DNA of 64,000 nt from Aquimarina sp. BL5 (lineage in GTDB: Bacteria > Bacteroidota > Bacteroidia > Flavobacteriales > Flavobacteriaceae): positions 2,317,501-2,381,500 of the forward strand of contig NZ_CP031963.1 in the NCBI RefSeq assembly GCF_003443675.1, written 5' to 3'. The notes beneath the pieces are model-generated. The model was not told the DNA's origin and ran no database searches. It saw nothing but the letters and a program-made list of their open reading frames with translations. Made by a program: the position numbers and the translations under genes. Positions 44,933-54,213 of the stretch are shown here, piece after piece; within the stretch, counting starts at the first letter, position 1, and the number at the start of each line of letters is the position of its first letter.

Positions 44933-44964
44933 CAAATTTAATATTATCGAATTACGTTTTGCAA
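44933..44964 (-). promoter_or_regulatory. Predicted promoter of gldB-gldC
   Basis: On the minus strand TAAATTTG (44940-44933) matches TAnnTTTG, with TTG at 44964-44962, 21 bases upstream. The leader to the ATG at 44857 is about 70 bases. Confidence 0.5.
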
Positions 44965-45023
44965 GATAATTCTTTACAAAAGCAATACTAACTTTAACAC
45001 AATCATTACTAAAAAAATAAAAT

Positions 45024-45812
45024 ATGCAAACTGAAAAAGTAATTGACCACATTGTAAATTGGTTGAAAGATTATGCAACGAAAGCAAATATTGGCGGATT
45101 CGTTGTTGGGATTAGCGGTGGAATTGACAGTGCGGTCACCTCTACTTTATGCGCTAAAACAGGCTTAAATGTTTTATGTGTAGAAATGCCAATACATCAA
45201 GCACAAAGCCAAGTAAACAGAGCGCAAGAACATATCTCTCAACTAAAAGAACGATTTAACAAAGTATCTGACACTCAAGTAGATCTAACCCCAGTTTTTG
45301 AAGAATTTAAAAATTCGGTTCCAGAAAGTGATTCTGACACACGCTTAAACCTCTCTCTAGCCAATACCAGAGCGCGATTGCGAATGACTACTTTATACTA
45401 TTTAGCAGGACTAAATGGGTACTTAGTAGCCGGTACTGGAAATAAAGTTGAAGATTTTGGCGTAGGCTTTTATACTAAATATGGTGATGGCGGCGTTGAT
45501 ATAAGTCCAATTGCAGATTTATTAAAGAGTGAAGTTTATGAATTAGCAAGGGTACTGGAAGTACCTGATTCGATACAAGTTGCTACTCCAACTGATGGTT
45601 TATTTGGAGATAGCAGAAGTGATGAGGATCAGATTGGAGCGAGTTATGACGAATTAGAATGGGCTATGAAAATGAAGGACTTAGGTAAGAAAAATGAAGA
45701 TTTTTCTGGCCGAGAACAAGAGGTCTTTAAGATTTATTCCCGTTTAAATACGGTAAATCAACACAAAATGATACCGATTCCTGTCTGCGAAATACCCGTT
45801 AATCTGATTTAA
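45024..45812 (+). CDS. nadE: NAD synthetase, ammonia-dependent
   Basis: NadE amidates deamido-NAD to NAD, the last step of NAD synthesis. 262 residues. The ATP-pyrophosphatase loop GISGGIDSAV lies at residues 29-38, followed by NTRARLRMTTLYYLA, GTGNKVEDFGVGFYTKYGDG and ISPIADLLKSEV. There is no nitrilase-type glutaminase domain, so the nitrogen donor is ammonia or a separate enzyme. It lies divergently from gldB. Confidence 0.95.
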   Translation: MQTEKVIDHIVNWLKDYATKANIGGFVVGISGGIDSAVTSTLCAKTGLNVLCVEMPIHQAQSQVNRAQEHISQLKERFNKVSDTQVDLTPVFEEFKNSVPESDSDTRLNLSLANTRARLRMTTLYYLAGLNGYLVAGTGNKVEDFGVGFYTKYGDGGVDISPIADLLKSEVYELARVLEVPDSIQVATPTDGLFGDSRSDEDQIGASYDELEWAMKMKDLGKKNEDFSGREQEVFKIYSRLNTVNQHKMIPIPVCEIPVNLI

Positions 45813-45866
45813 ATGACATTTTATCGATAACTTCATAAAAAAAAGTTTACGACTATTAGTTCTTAG

Positions 45867-45874
45867 TAATTTTG
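45867..45874 (+). promoter_or_regulatory. Predicted -7 element (TAATTTTG) for the response regulator
   Basis: Exact TAnnTTTG, 84 bases before the ATG at 45958. No clear TTG at the normal distance. Confidence 0.4.
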
Positions 45875-45957
45875 CAATGAAATTAAATATCAGAATTACC
45901 CCTAGAGATGTTAACCCCTTTAAATTAAAAATTAACATTTATCAATTGTAAACAAGA

Positions 45958-46590
45958 ATGACAAACGTACTAATCGCAGATCATCATCCTATTACTAGAA
46001 AAGGGATTGTTTCTTTACTTAGAAACTCTGAAGATTTTGAAATCATCGGAAAAGTAAGTAATGGAAATGAAATGTATGATATTCTAAAATCTAACACTCC
46101 TGACATATTGATCATGGAGTTAGACTTGCCTCAGATTAACGGCATTATGGCATTGCGAACCATAAAAAAAGAATTTACAGGAATTAAAGTTATTATTTTT
46201 AGCTCTCATCCTGAAGAAATGTATGCTCTAAGTGCTATTAAAGCAGGTGCTTCTGCTTATTTATCAAAAACAGTTGCTACTAAAACTCTTAAGAAAGCAA
46301 TAGAACGAGTTGCTCGTGGAGGTATTTACCTTAATGATAATCTAACTCAACAGTTAGCTAATGGTAATACTAACGAAAACAATATGGTTGTGAAGTACAA
46401 GAAATTATCTTCTAGAGAAATAGAGGTATTAAATTTATTGTCTTCAGGAAAACGTAATAAAGATATTGCTAGTACTTTATCTATAAATGAAAAAACTGTT
46501 AGCACTTACAAAACCAGATTACTTAAGAAACTAAAAGTAGATAATCTAGCAGATCTAATCCATCAAAGTAGATTATTACATATTAATTAA
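45958..46590 (+). CDS. LuxR/NarL-family response regulator with atypical receiver
   Basis: 210 residues: receiver domain (about 3-120) and a C-terminal LuxR-type helix-turn-helix (about 142-205, LSSREIEVLNLLSSGKRNKDI). The family normally has Asp at the end of the third strand; here the residue is Glu54 (IMELDLP). One of the two metal-binding acidic residues is also changed (D8-H9 in place of DD). The conserved Ser/Thr (FSS) and Lys (AYLSKT) are present. A Glu at this place often mimics phosphorylation, so the protein may be permanently active or controlled in another way. No kinase gene is adjacent. Confidence 0.9.
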   Translation: MTNVLIADHHPITRKGIVSLLRNSEDFEIIGKVSNGNEMYDILKSNTPDILIMELDLPQINGIMALRTIKKEFTGIKVIIFSSHPEEMYALSAIKAGASAYLSKTVATKTLKKAIERVARGGIYLNDNLTQQLANGNTNENNMVVKYKKLSSREIEVLNLLSSGKRNKDIASTLSINEKTVSTYKTRLLKKLKVDNLADLIHQSRLLHIN

Positions 46591-48548
46591 ATCACGCGGT
46601 TTAATTTTCTGTAGAGCAGTCTCCTAAGAATATAATAATTATTAATATCCTCTAGGATGTTTCTATTATCATCAAAATTTTGAGCTTTCACTTCCCGTGA
46701 AAGCTCATTTATTTTTTCGTTAATTAAAAATCTTCTCAAATTAAGAATTGTATCAGAAACATATTGTGATACAGAATGTTCTTTCTTCTTCACATGAATC
46801 TCCATGTCCACCCATCTGTGAAGAGAATGCCGCTCTTCATCCATCATAATTTCAGTAATCTCATAAGCAACCTCTGGAGGGATTTGATTTATGAAATGCT
46901 CAATTTTAAAATCCTCTTGTTGGTTTAATTGATCCATTAAAATTTTATACACCGCTTTAAATGTGCTTTGCGTAAATTCAATTTCATCTTCCTGAAGATC
47001 CAGATATATCTTTTCAAAAACCTTTGTAGTATATAGTTCTGGTTCCAGAATCAGTTCTCCTTCATCATTTTCTTTCATAATGAGATCCTCAAATTCTTCT
47101 TCATGGGTGCCATATAACAATAAGATTTCGATAATCTTTTTTTCCAGACCGTTTTGCTCATTTACCTTAGGTTGTTGCTGTACTTCCTGTTTTACAACCT
47201 CTAAAGGTTTTTTGGAATCTTTTTGTTGTTTTCTTTGATCTTTGGCTTCAACATTACGCATTTGAGCCAGCGTATCGAAAAGTACGTCTTCAGAAATATC
47301 CATGATACGCGAACATTCCTGCACATAGATTTCTCGTTTAATAACATCTGGAATCTTGGCAATACTAGCCACCATATCACGCACCAATTCGGCTTTCTTA
47401 ATCGGGTCAGTTTTAGATTCTTCTTGCAAAAGTGAAGCTTTAAACCTTATAAAATCCTGAGCGTTTTCCTCTAAATATACTGTTAGTTCCTCTAATGTAT
47501 TTTGCTTCGCAAAACTATCGGGATCCTCTCCATCAGGAAAACTGCATACTTTTACATTCATCCCTTGTTCCAGAATCAGATCGATCCCTCTAATAGATGC
47601 CCGCATACCCGCAGCATCTCCATCGAACAAAACAGTAATATTTTTGGTAAGTCGATTTATCAATCTAATTTGATCAGATGTAAGTGCTGTACCAGAAGAA
47701 GAAACCACATTTTTCACTCCTGTTTGATGAAACTGAATCACATCTGTATATCCTTCTACCAGATAACAATTATCTTCTTTTGCTATTGATTGCTTCGCAT
47801 GATATATACCATAAAGCACTTTACTTTTATGATAAATATCACTTTCTGGAGAATTTAGATATTTTGCAGCCTTCTTTTCATTGGTCAAAATTCTTCCACC
47901 AAAACCTAATACACGACCAGACATCGATTGAATAGGAAACATTACCCTACCCTTAAATCGATCAAACTGCTTTTCTTCTTTTACAATGGTAAGCCCTGTT
48001 TTTTCAAGAAACTCTAGCTTATATCCTTTTTTTATTGCTTCTGATGTAAATGCATCCCAAGTATCAGGAGAATACCCTAATCCGAACTTTTGCATTGTCT
48101 CTGTAGTAAAACCTCGTTCTTTAAAATAAGATAAACCTATTGCCTTACCTTGTTCGGTCTTATGAAGCGTATTTTGAAAAAAGGTATTTGCAAACTCGCT
48201 GACCAAATACATGCTTTCTCTTTCGTTAGCTTGTTCTTTTTGTTCATCGGTTTGTTCCGTTTCTTCAATTTCTATATTATACTTCTTTGCAAGATATTTT
48301 ATTGCTTCAGGATATGTAAAATGCTCATGCTCCATAAGGAATGCCACTACGTTACCTCCCTTACCGCTGGAAAAATCTTTCCAGATTTGTTTAACAGGAG
48401 AAACCATAAACGATGGTGTTCTTTCTTCACTAAAAGGACTTAGTCCTTTAAAATTACTTCCAGATTTTTTAAGTTGCACAAAATCTCCTATCACCTCTTC
48501 TAATCGGGCAGTTTCGAATACAGTATCTATAGTTGACTTATGAATCAT
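46587..48548 (-). CDS. dnaG: DNA primase DnaG
   Basis: DnaG makes RNA primers for DNA replication. Order of domains in 653 residues: a zinc-ribbon-like N-terminal domain (about 30-100), the catalytic TOPRIM fold (about 255-350, with YLVEGYTDVIQFHQTG and FDGDAAGMRA), and a C-terminal helicase-binding region. All four zinc ligands are replaced: Ser37 and Ser40 (SPFS, normally CPFH), Asp58 and Ser61 (DFSS, normally CxGC). The fold around them (RTPSFMVSP, GKGGNVVAFLMEHE) is kept. This could be a lineage feature of Flavobacteria. The 3' end overlaps the response regulator tail by four bases. Confidence 0.96.
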   Translation of the reverse strand: MIHKSTIDTVFETARLEEVIGDFVQLKKSGSNFKGLSPFSEERTPSFMVSPVKQIWKDFSSGKGGNVVAFLMEHEHFTYPEAIKYLAKKYNIEIEETEQTDEQKEQANERESMYLVSEFANTFFQNTLHKTEQGKAIGLSYFKERGFTTETMQKFGLGYSPDTWDAFTSEAIKKGYKLEFLEKTGLTIVKEEKQFDRFKGRVMFPIQSMSGRVLGFGGRILTNEKKAAKYLNSPESDIYHKSKVLYGIYHAKQSIAKEDNCYLVEGYTDVIQFHQTGVKNVVSSSGTALTSDQIRLINRLTKNITVLFDGDAAGMRASIRGIDLILEQGMNVKVCSFPDGEDPDSFAKQNTLEELTVYLEENAQDFIRFKASLLQEESKTDPIKKAELVRDMVASIAKIPDVIKREIYVQECSRIMDISEDVLFDTLAQMRNVEAKDQRKQQKDSKKPLEVVKQEVQQQPKVNEQNGLEKKIIEILLLYGTHEEEFEDLIMKENDEGELILEPELYTTKVFEKIYLDLQEDEIEFTQSTFKAVYKILMDQLNQQEDFKIEHFINQIPPEVAYEITEIMMDEERHSLHRWVDMEIHVKKKEHSVSQYVSDTILNLRRFLINEKINELSREVKAQNFDDNRNILEDINNYYILRRLLYRKLNRVI

Positions 48549-48578
48549 TAAGCAATAAATGTAATATTATACAACTAG

Positions 48579-48586
48579 CAAAAATA
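48579..48586 (-). promoter_or_regulatory. Predicted -7 element (TATTTTTG) of dnaG
   Basis: Exact TAnnTTTG on the minus strand, about 30 bases before the dnaG ATG at 48548. No TTG at the usual distance. Confidence 0.4.
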
Positions 48587-48631
48587 AGACAATTCATTGA
48601 GACTCCATTTCTCAATTATGATACAAACAAA

Positions 48632-48657
48632 GAGGCTGCCTTAAAAAAGACAGCCTC
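48632..48657 (-). terminator. Terminator after the T9SS cargo gene
   Basis: GAGGCTG and CAGCCTC (7 pairs) enclose a 12-base loop. On the minus strand it is followed by a T-rich stretch (TTTGTTTG). It separates the cargo gene from dnaG. Confidence 0.6.
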
Positions 48658-48687
48658 CTTGTGGCTAAATTATAACTTCAATAATTT

Positions 48688-51600
48688 CTATTCCGAAATA
48701 ATAAACTTTCTTGTTACCAAAAGTTCTTCTTTATCAGAAGTAAAACGAATAAAATATGTGCCTGAAGCTAAATTACTTATATCTATTTGTTGCTGAGTTC
48801 CCTGATTAGTAATTTCTTTTACCAGTTGCCCAAACATAGAGAAGATCTTTACATTATCAATAGACTTATCTCCGACAGTAACATTTAATATGTTTGAAGC
48901 TGGATTCGGATAAATCTTAAATGCGTCATTATCTACAGAACGAAGCCCACTAAGAGGATATGTATCTAATCTAGCACCTCCTTCTATACAGAAGTCTGTA
49001 GCCTCAGAACTACCAAAATCTCCTCCAGTTACAATTGTTCCACCAGCGCTTGACAATGTATAAGAACCATTACCAAACCCACAGCAGATACCATCTCCAA
49101 ACGAATCTGAAATCGTAAAAGTATATGTATCATTGGCTAAGCCAGCAAAAGTTTCTGTTACAGTCGATCCATCAGGATTTGCAGTAGAATAACTTTCTGA
49201 AGCTACTATAGTTCCTCCAGAATTTGTTAATGTCCATGAAGTTTCCTGAGGATAATTATCAAAAGTAATACTTAATGTCACATCTCCAGAAACACAATCT
49301 CCGCCTCCTGATCCTCCACCAGCAGTTAATCTTACGTCGTCAATAGCTGCATCAGCTCTCCAAGTTGTACCAGTTACTCTATTGAATCTTAATTGTAATC
49401 CAGAACCTAAATAAGCTGATAAATCGATACTAGCAGCTTGCCAAGAATTACCCTGATTACCGCTTATACTCCAAATACTAGTCCAAGTTGCACCTTCGTC
49501 GTTACTTGCCTCCACATCTAGAGACCCAAAATTATTGGCTCCAAACGCGTGATACTGGAATGAGAAAGAAGCAGAAGTTGCATCATTAAGATCAAAACAA
49601 GGTGAATTTAAAATCGCCTGCTTATTAGGGAATCCAGTTCCGTTACCAGAAGCCTCTACATAAATATAGTTTGATCCATCTACCGCACTAGAAGGTCCTG
49701 TATTATTAGATGGAGTACCACCAGCGTCTACCGTCCAATCAAGATCATCTCCTGCAGCTTGAGACCAAGCACCAAGACCAGCTTCAAAACTCTCCGCATA
49801 AGGTGCTACTATTCCATCAAGACATCCTGGGCCTGTTGTACTTTCTAACGTAGTTATACTAACCGTATTACTTGATCCTGATTCATTTCCAGATGCATCC
49901 TTAGCAATCACAAAGAAAGAATATGTTGTTTCTGGCGTAAGACCTGTAATTGTGGTAGTCGTACCAGCAGCTGTTGTTACTACTACACCATCCTGATATA
50001 CATCGTATCCTGTTACTCCTATATTATCTGTAGATGCATCCCAGCTTAATGTTGTTTCTCTAGCTGTCGTATTTGATGCAGCCAAGTTTGCAGGTGTAGA
50101 AGGTGCTTCTTCATCTATTATTGCAGGTTCAATCTTGAAAGCAACTACATGACTTCTTCTAACATTAGGAGCTGGACCTTTCATATATTCTGCAATATGC
50201 CAGAAAGTCATATCATCTAATGGATCAATAGTCATTTGCCCATAATCTCCATAACGACCATCCGATCTATTATTTTGAGCATCCCCATCAGCAGAAACTT
50301 CTTCTGCCATTGTCATAGTACCTAGCGGATCATTAGCCAGACGACCAGTATACCTAAGTGAAGTAAATACAGAACTACTAACTACTGTGTATGCTAATCC
50401 AATATTACCTAGAGAATCTTGAGCAATACTACCGCAAAATGCACTTAAACCATCTGGTTGTACATAAGTACCTTCTTGAAAAATTGTCCATGGCTGTCCA
50501 TCTGCAGTTTGCCTTAATTCATACCAACGAATACCTGCTAGACTATCAGTACCATCTAAATCAACAACAAAATTTAGTACCATCGAATTATGAGTTCCAA
50601 ATCGTCTATACTGTGTCATATACATCATAGTAGCTTGTAAAGCATCGATATCAGGACCATTACCAGGCTCATCTAAATTCTGAAATGAACCGCCATCAAA
50701 TACACTATCAAAAGGAGAAGTAGTGATCTCCTGTGGTTGCGAAATTGAAGAATTACCAGGATTAGCCCAGTCAACATTAGTTGTCCAAACTTTCAAGTGA
50801 TCATTAGAAACACCTGCCCAACTATCATCTTGTAAATAAATTATAGAGTGTCCAACCCCAACTGGAGGCAACGTAGTACCTGTTGCATTTGATCCTCCTG
50901 GACTGTAGAATCCATTTGTTTCTGCTCCAGGAAGTGGAAATCCAATTAACTGAGCAGAAGCCTCTCCTGCAAGCATTTGATCTCTATTTACTGCAAATAC
51001 TACATCATTGCTATCAGGAGCATTTTGATCCTTATTAGCGGTAATGTAATATCCATCACTCCAGATTGATAATTTTTCATAATCAGGAAATGTTCCTGTA
51101 TTGAAACGATATGTAAACCATCCTGAGTTTACCGGATCTGGCCCCTGACTTACTGCAATTAGAAATCCATTTGGAGTATTACTGAATTGCATTATAATAA
51201 ATCTATCTGCAAAATTATCATAAACCACTACTGGATCTCCTAGTGATTCTCCTGGAAATAAAGTTGCAAGTGATGCTTCTGGCAACAGCACATTTCCTGC
51301 TCTATCCAAAATACCAAAACCAGAGTTAAAAGCATATACATAGTGATTGGGTCCAATTGCTCCTGTAGCATCATTTAGAACCGTCCCAATGTGTGCATCA
51401 AATGAAGCTAATGGCGCTCTCATTTGAACACCTGATGCACTTTTCTCAACACCAGTATAAAAAGGATCTTCTCCTTTTGGAAATCCTTTACCAGGAACTA
51501 CTGTATTAGACCCTCTTCTTTTGGGAGGAGCAACATGCCCTTGGTCCTTTGCCGAAATAATATTATCCATTTTGGAGAATGCCTGTATTTCTCTCATATA

Positions 51601-51702
51601 AACAGACTCACTAATAGTATTGGCTTTTTTTGGTCCTACTTGGGCAAGCATACCAAAACTGCAAAGCATAAGAAATGCTACGTAATAGAATTTTGTTTTC
51701 AT
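48688..51702 (-). CDS. Secreted fibronectin III/jelly-roll protein with T9SS type A sorting domain
   Basis: 1004 residues. A signal peptide (about 1-20, ending MLAQ) is followed by a beta-rich region of about 500 residues (propeller-like, no known catalytic motif). Then a fibronectin type III domain (about 530-620, PSTPANLAASNTTARETTLS), a MAM/jelly-roll carbohydrate-type domain (about 635-790) and another beta-sandwich (about 800-885). The last about 75 residues are a T9SS type A sorting domain: FKIYPNPASNILNV, then SMFGQLVKE and LASGTYFIRF. It is exported by the same secretion system that drives gliding and is probably a surface adhesin or substrate-binding protein. Confidence 0.88.
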   Translation of the reverse strand: MKTKFYYVAFLMLCSFGMLAQVGPKKANTISESVYMREIQAFSKMDNIISAKDQGHVAPPKRRGSNTVVPGKGFPKGEDPFYTGVEKSASGVQMRAPLASFDAHIGTVLNDATGAIGPNHYVYAFNSGFGILDRAGNVLLPEASLATLFPGESLGDPVVVYDNFADRFIIMQFSNTPNGFLIAVSQGPDPVNSGWFTYRFNTGTFPDYEKLSIWSDGYYITANKDQNAPDSNDVVFAVNRDQMLAGEASAQLIGFPLPGAETNGFYSPGGSNATGTTLPPVGVGHSIIYLQDDSWAGVSNDHLKVWTTNVDWANPGNSSISQPQEITTSPFDSVFDGGSFQNLDEPGNGPDIDALQATMMYMTQYRRFGTHNSMVLNFVVDLDGTDSLAGIRWYELRQTADGQPWTIFQEGTYVQPDGLSAFCGSIAQDSLGNIGLAYTVVSSSVFTSLRYTGRLANDPLGTMTMAEEVSADGDAQNNRSDGRYGDYGQMTIDPLDDMTFWHIAEYMKGPAPNVRRSHVVAFKIEPAIIDEEAPSTPANLAASNTTARETTLSWDASTDNIGVTGYDVYQDGVVVTTAAGTTTTITGLTPETTYSFFVIAKDASGNESGSSNTVSITTLESTTGPGCLDGIVAPYAESFEAGLGAWSQAAGDDLDWTVDAGGTPSNNTGPSSAVDGSNYIYVEASGNGTGFPNKQAILNSPCFDLNDATSASFSFQYHAFGANNFGSLDVEASNDEGATWTSIWSISGNQGNSWQAASIDLSAYLGSGLQLRFNRVTGTTWRADAAIDDVRLTAGGGSGGGDCVSGDVTLSITFDNYPQETSWTLTNSGGTIVASESYSTANPDGSTVTETFAGLANDTYTFTISDSFGDGICCGFGNGSYTLSSAGGTIVTGGDFGSSEATDFCIEGGARLDTYPLSGLRSVDNDAFKIYPNPASNILNVTVGDKSIDNVKIFSMFGQLVKEITNQGTQQQIDISNLASGTYFIRFTSDKEELLVTRKFIISE

Positions 51703-52227
51703 ATATATAAAATTTGGTTAACAGTTACATAGTTATATACCAATTTCCACATAAGTAGTTTATCTTTGACCTGCGGAAAAGGGGGAAGTACACAAGTAAA
51801 AGTTTTTAATAAACCTTAAAAAATCAAAATTTCAAGGGATTTAAATATATGTTATTTATATAGAGAATAAAAAAAATAAATGTCATAAAATACTTACAAT
51901 CAATAACTTACTTTAAAACCGTAATCAAATTAAGGTATTTGTATTTATTTGCATATTTAACAATTGGTATTTATTTGTGTAATATTTAACAAAAATAAAA
52001 TAACTAAACTTTTCATAGTATACTAGTAGAGTATTCTCTATCCCTTGCAGAATCTAGATAAAATAAAACATCTAATTTCATATAACAAAAAAAGAGTCAC
52101 GATTACTCGCAACTCTTTCCCCATAAAAAATAGGCTAACACTAAAAAATTAAATCACCCTCAATTTTATACTTGTATTATGTTTTCAATTTAAATTCTAT
52201 AGAGAACCTTACCGATTATGGTAATTC
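51703..52227. other. Intergenic region, AT-rich, no gene
   Basis: 525 bases that contain the control region of the T9SS cargo gene and the terminator of the next gene set. One exact TATCTTTG (plus strand, about 51763-51770) points to no gene. No coding frame of interest. Confidence 0.5.
52088..52118 (-). terminator. Terminator after the outer-membrane protein gene
   Basis: On the minus strand AAAGAGT pairs with ACTCTTT around a 14-base loop, followed by TTTTTG. It ends the sigma/anti-sigma operon. Confidence 0.5.
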
Positions 52228-53298
52228 TTAAAGGTCAAAACGCAACCCCAAAGACACATTGTTCTGATCAACCAATGCATTTTGGAAAATTGGAGAGAGA
52301 TCATACTTTGCATATAAGGACATATCACCGAAACCTATATAAGTACTTAATCCATATATCAGATCGCTAGTATTATAGTCTCTTTTTATTTTATCCTTAA
52401 CTCGATCACCGTCTTCTTTATACTTTAACTTCTGACGTGTACTAATATTTGCGCCAACATAACCACCTAACCCAATCCTAAACCTTCCTGAAGTTGAGAA
52501 TCTAATTTTCTCCTCTGTCTCTATCTTTTTTGAATCTCCAAATTCCAAATGTATAGGTACTACGATATTATCCATTCTAAATTTAGACTTGTCTAACTCT
52601 ACTCTAAATTCTTGTAATTCTGTTTGATCTCCGTTTTCTACAAAATATCTGTTATCTGTAGGTTTCAACCCATTAGATTGATATGAGATACCATACTTAA
52701 TTCTCATGAAATTGGAATTCTTGAACACTCTAGTTTTCCACGCCCAGCCAATTTCAAAAAATCTACTTCCTGCGATCTTATAATCCGAATCATCTAATGA
52801 TTGTCCATCTACTATTGCATTATTCAACCCAAAAGCTACTACTAAATCAGAATAAGTACGTCTATCATATCGTATCTTTGATTTCTTTCCGGTATTAACA
52901 TTAAATCCAAATAAGATATCTCCATTATCCTCATCTTTAGCGCCTAGACCTATTGAAATTTTACCCTTATTAGAATTCAAATAATCACTATCATTCCTTT
53001 CTATTATAGCAATCTGATTATTAATAATCGTCAATCTATTCTCTATATTTAAAGCATGTTTTTCTGCAGCAACTTCCTTTAGTTTTTGCGCCTTTTCAGT
53101 AGTTATTTCTCCTTTTACTAATCGCTCATTAATAGCTTCTACTTCTTCTTTAAGTGCCTCTTTTTCCGAGATTACTATTTCTTCTTTTTCTTGTTTTAAT
53201 TTTTCAGTTTTATCCGAATTATTGGTGTCCTGTGCATTTAAAAAATGGGCACTAAGGGTCATTGTCGTTAATACGACATACATTATTATTGTTCTCAT
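52228..53298 (-). CDS. Outer-membrane beta-barrel-like protein with N-terminal coiled coil
   Basis: 356 residues. A signal peptide (about 1-22, ending LNAQ) is followed by about 80 highly charged residues predicted as coiled coil (EKLKQEKEEIVISEKEALKE). The rest has alternating strands and ends in VSLGLRFDL, with terminal Leu after an aromatic, the pattern of an outer-membrane barrel of about 8-10 strands. It is the last gene of the operon with the ECF sigma and its antagonist. The barrel may be the stressed target or the signal source for the sigma pathway; this is inferred. Confidence 0.75.
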   Translation of the reverse strand: MRTIIMYVVLTTMTLSAHFLNAQDTNNSDKTEKLKQEKEEIVISEKEALKEEVEAINERLVKGEITTEKAQKLKEVAAEKHALNIENRLTIINNQIAIIERNDSDYLNSNKGKISIGLGAKDEDNGDILFGFNVNTGKKSKIRYDRRTYSDLVVAFGLNNAIVDGQSLDDSDYKIAGSRFFEIGWAWKTRVFKNSNFMRIKYGISYQSNGLKPTDNRYFVENGDQTELQEFRVELDKSKFRMDNIVVPIHLEFGDSKKIETEEKIRFSTSGRFRIGLGGYVGANISTRQKLKYKEDGDRVKDKIKRDYNTSDLIYGLSTYIGFGDMSLYAKYDLSPIFQNALVDQNNVSLGLRFDL

Positions 53299-53320
53299 AA
53301 ATGTTAGATTTTACTTACTC

Positions 53321-53344
53321 TTCCCTCTCAGTTAAGAGAGGGAA
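53321..53344. other. Intergenic hairpin between anti-sigma and barrel genes
   Basis: TTCCCTCTC-AGTTAA-GAGAGGGAA is a perfect nine-pair stem without a T run. It could attenuate or stabilise the downstream mRNA. The bases next to it (AATCGGTAAGG, 53343-53353) repeat inverted at 52207-52217. Confidence 0.5.
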
Positions 53345-53373
53345 TCGGTAAGGATTGATTGATGAATGAATGT

Positions 53374-54213
53374 TTAATTATCTCTTTCTGCTACGGTAGT
53401 TTTTAATTTCTCGAAACCTGTTTTTAGTGCTTCAAAAACACGATCTTTAAATGATTCATCAAGCTCTGATTCTACGTCTAGAAGCAAAGCTGATGCGCTT
53501 ACTGAATTAGATTTTAAAATTTGTTGAGTAGTTATTTCAAGTTGGGCATTACGTAATAAAGCTTCAACCTCTGCATCCGTAACTATTCCTTTATTTCTTT
53601 CTAGCTCTTTAACTTTTTCTATTACACTGGCAATTTTACTATCTATTACCTCTGTCGTAACCCGCAAGAGTTTATCTTCTTTTACAATTTCATTTTCAAT
53701 GGTTTCGGCCTGGACAGCAATAGCCTCTATAGCATTCTCCTTAAAAACATCTTCTTGAATATTTGTTCTATTATTATCAGCCTGTATATTTTCCTTAGCT
53801 ATGCTGTTTCTTAATTTATTATTTTCTTTTTTGTCGTTTTCTTTTTTGTCGTTTTTTGCTATAACAACGGGCAAAGCTAGATCTTCCTCTGTATCTCGAA
53901 TTTTCTTTATTTCGGATTTAGATTTCTCAGTTGATATTTCCACGAAATCTGTTGATTTATCTTCTTTAATAATTTCTTTATCAATATCGACAAGCTCTAC
54001 ATCAGAAGATTTAACATCTTTATTATTCGTAATAAAAACTGTTGTAATAACTAAAAAGCCTACAATACTGGCTGCTAGAGCTAACCATTGACGGTTTTTA
54101 GCTTTTTTTTGACCCAATTGTTCCTCTAACTTATCCCAAGATCCACTAGATGGCTGTATTGTGCGCTGCTCCAACTTATCCTTTATACTATCTTCAAATT
54201 TTAATGGCGCCAT
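53374..54213 (-). CDS. Anti-sigma-factor-like membrane protein
   Basis: 279 residues with an N-terminal cytoplasmic part of about 40 residues (IKDKLEQRTIQPSSGSWDKL), one membrane helix (about 42-62, LALAASIVGFLVITTVFIT) and a long, very charged periplasmic helical region. The start lies 20 bases inside the sigma gene, a strong mark of co-expression. The SSGSWDKLEEQLG motif is common in Bacteroidetes proteins that follow ECF sigma genes. It is likely the antagonist of that sigma factor. No zinc-binding anti-sigma motif is present. Confidence 0.78.
   Translation of the reverse strand: MAPLKFEDSIKDKLEQRTIQPSSGSWDKLEEQLGQKKAKNRQWLALAASIVGFLVITTVFITNNKDVKSSDVELVDIDKEIIKEDKSTDFVEISTEKSKSEIKKIRDTEEDLALPVVIAKNDKKENDKKENNKLRNSIAKENIQADNNRTNIQEDVFKENAIEAIAVQAETIENEIVKEDKLLRVTTEVIDSKIASVIEKVKELERNKGIVTDAEVEALLRNAQLEITTQQILKSNSVSASALLLDVESELDESFKDRVFEALKTGFEKLKTTVAERDN

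Noticed and set aside
51763..51770. TATCTTTG on the plus strand
   Set aside because: No gene in that direction for more than 10 kb; TAnnTTTG is expected by chance in AT-rich DNA.
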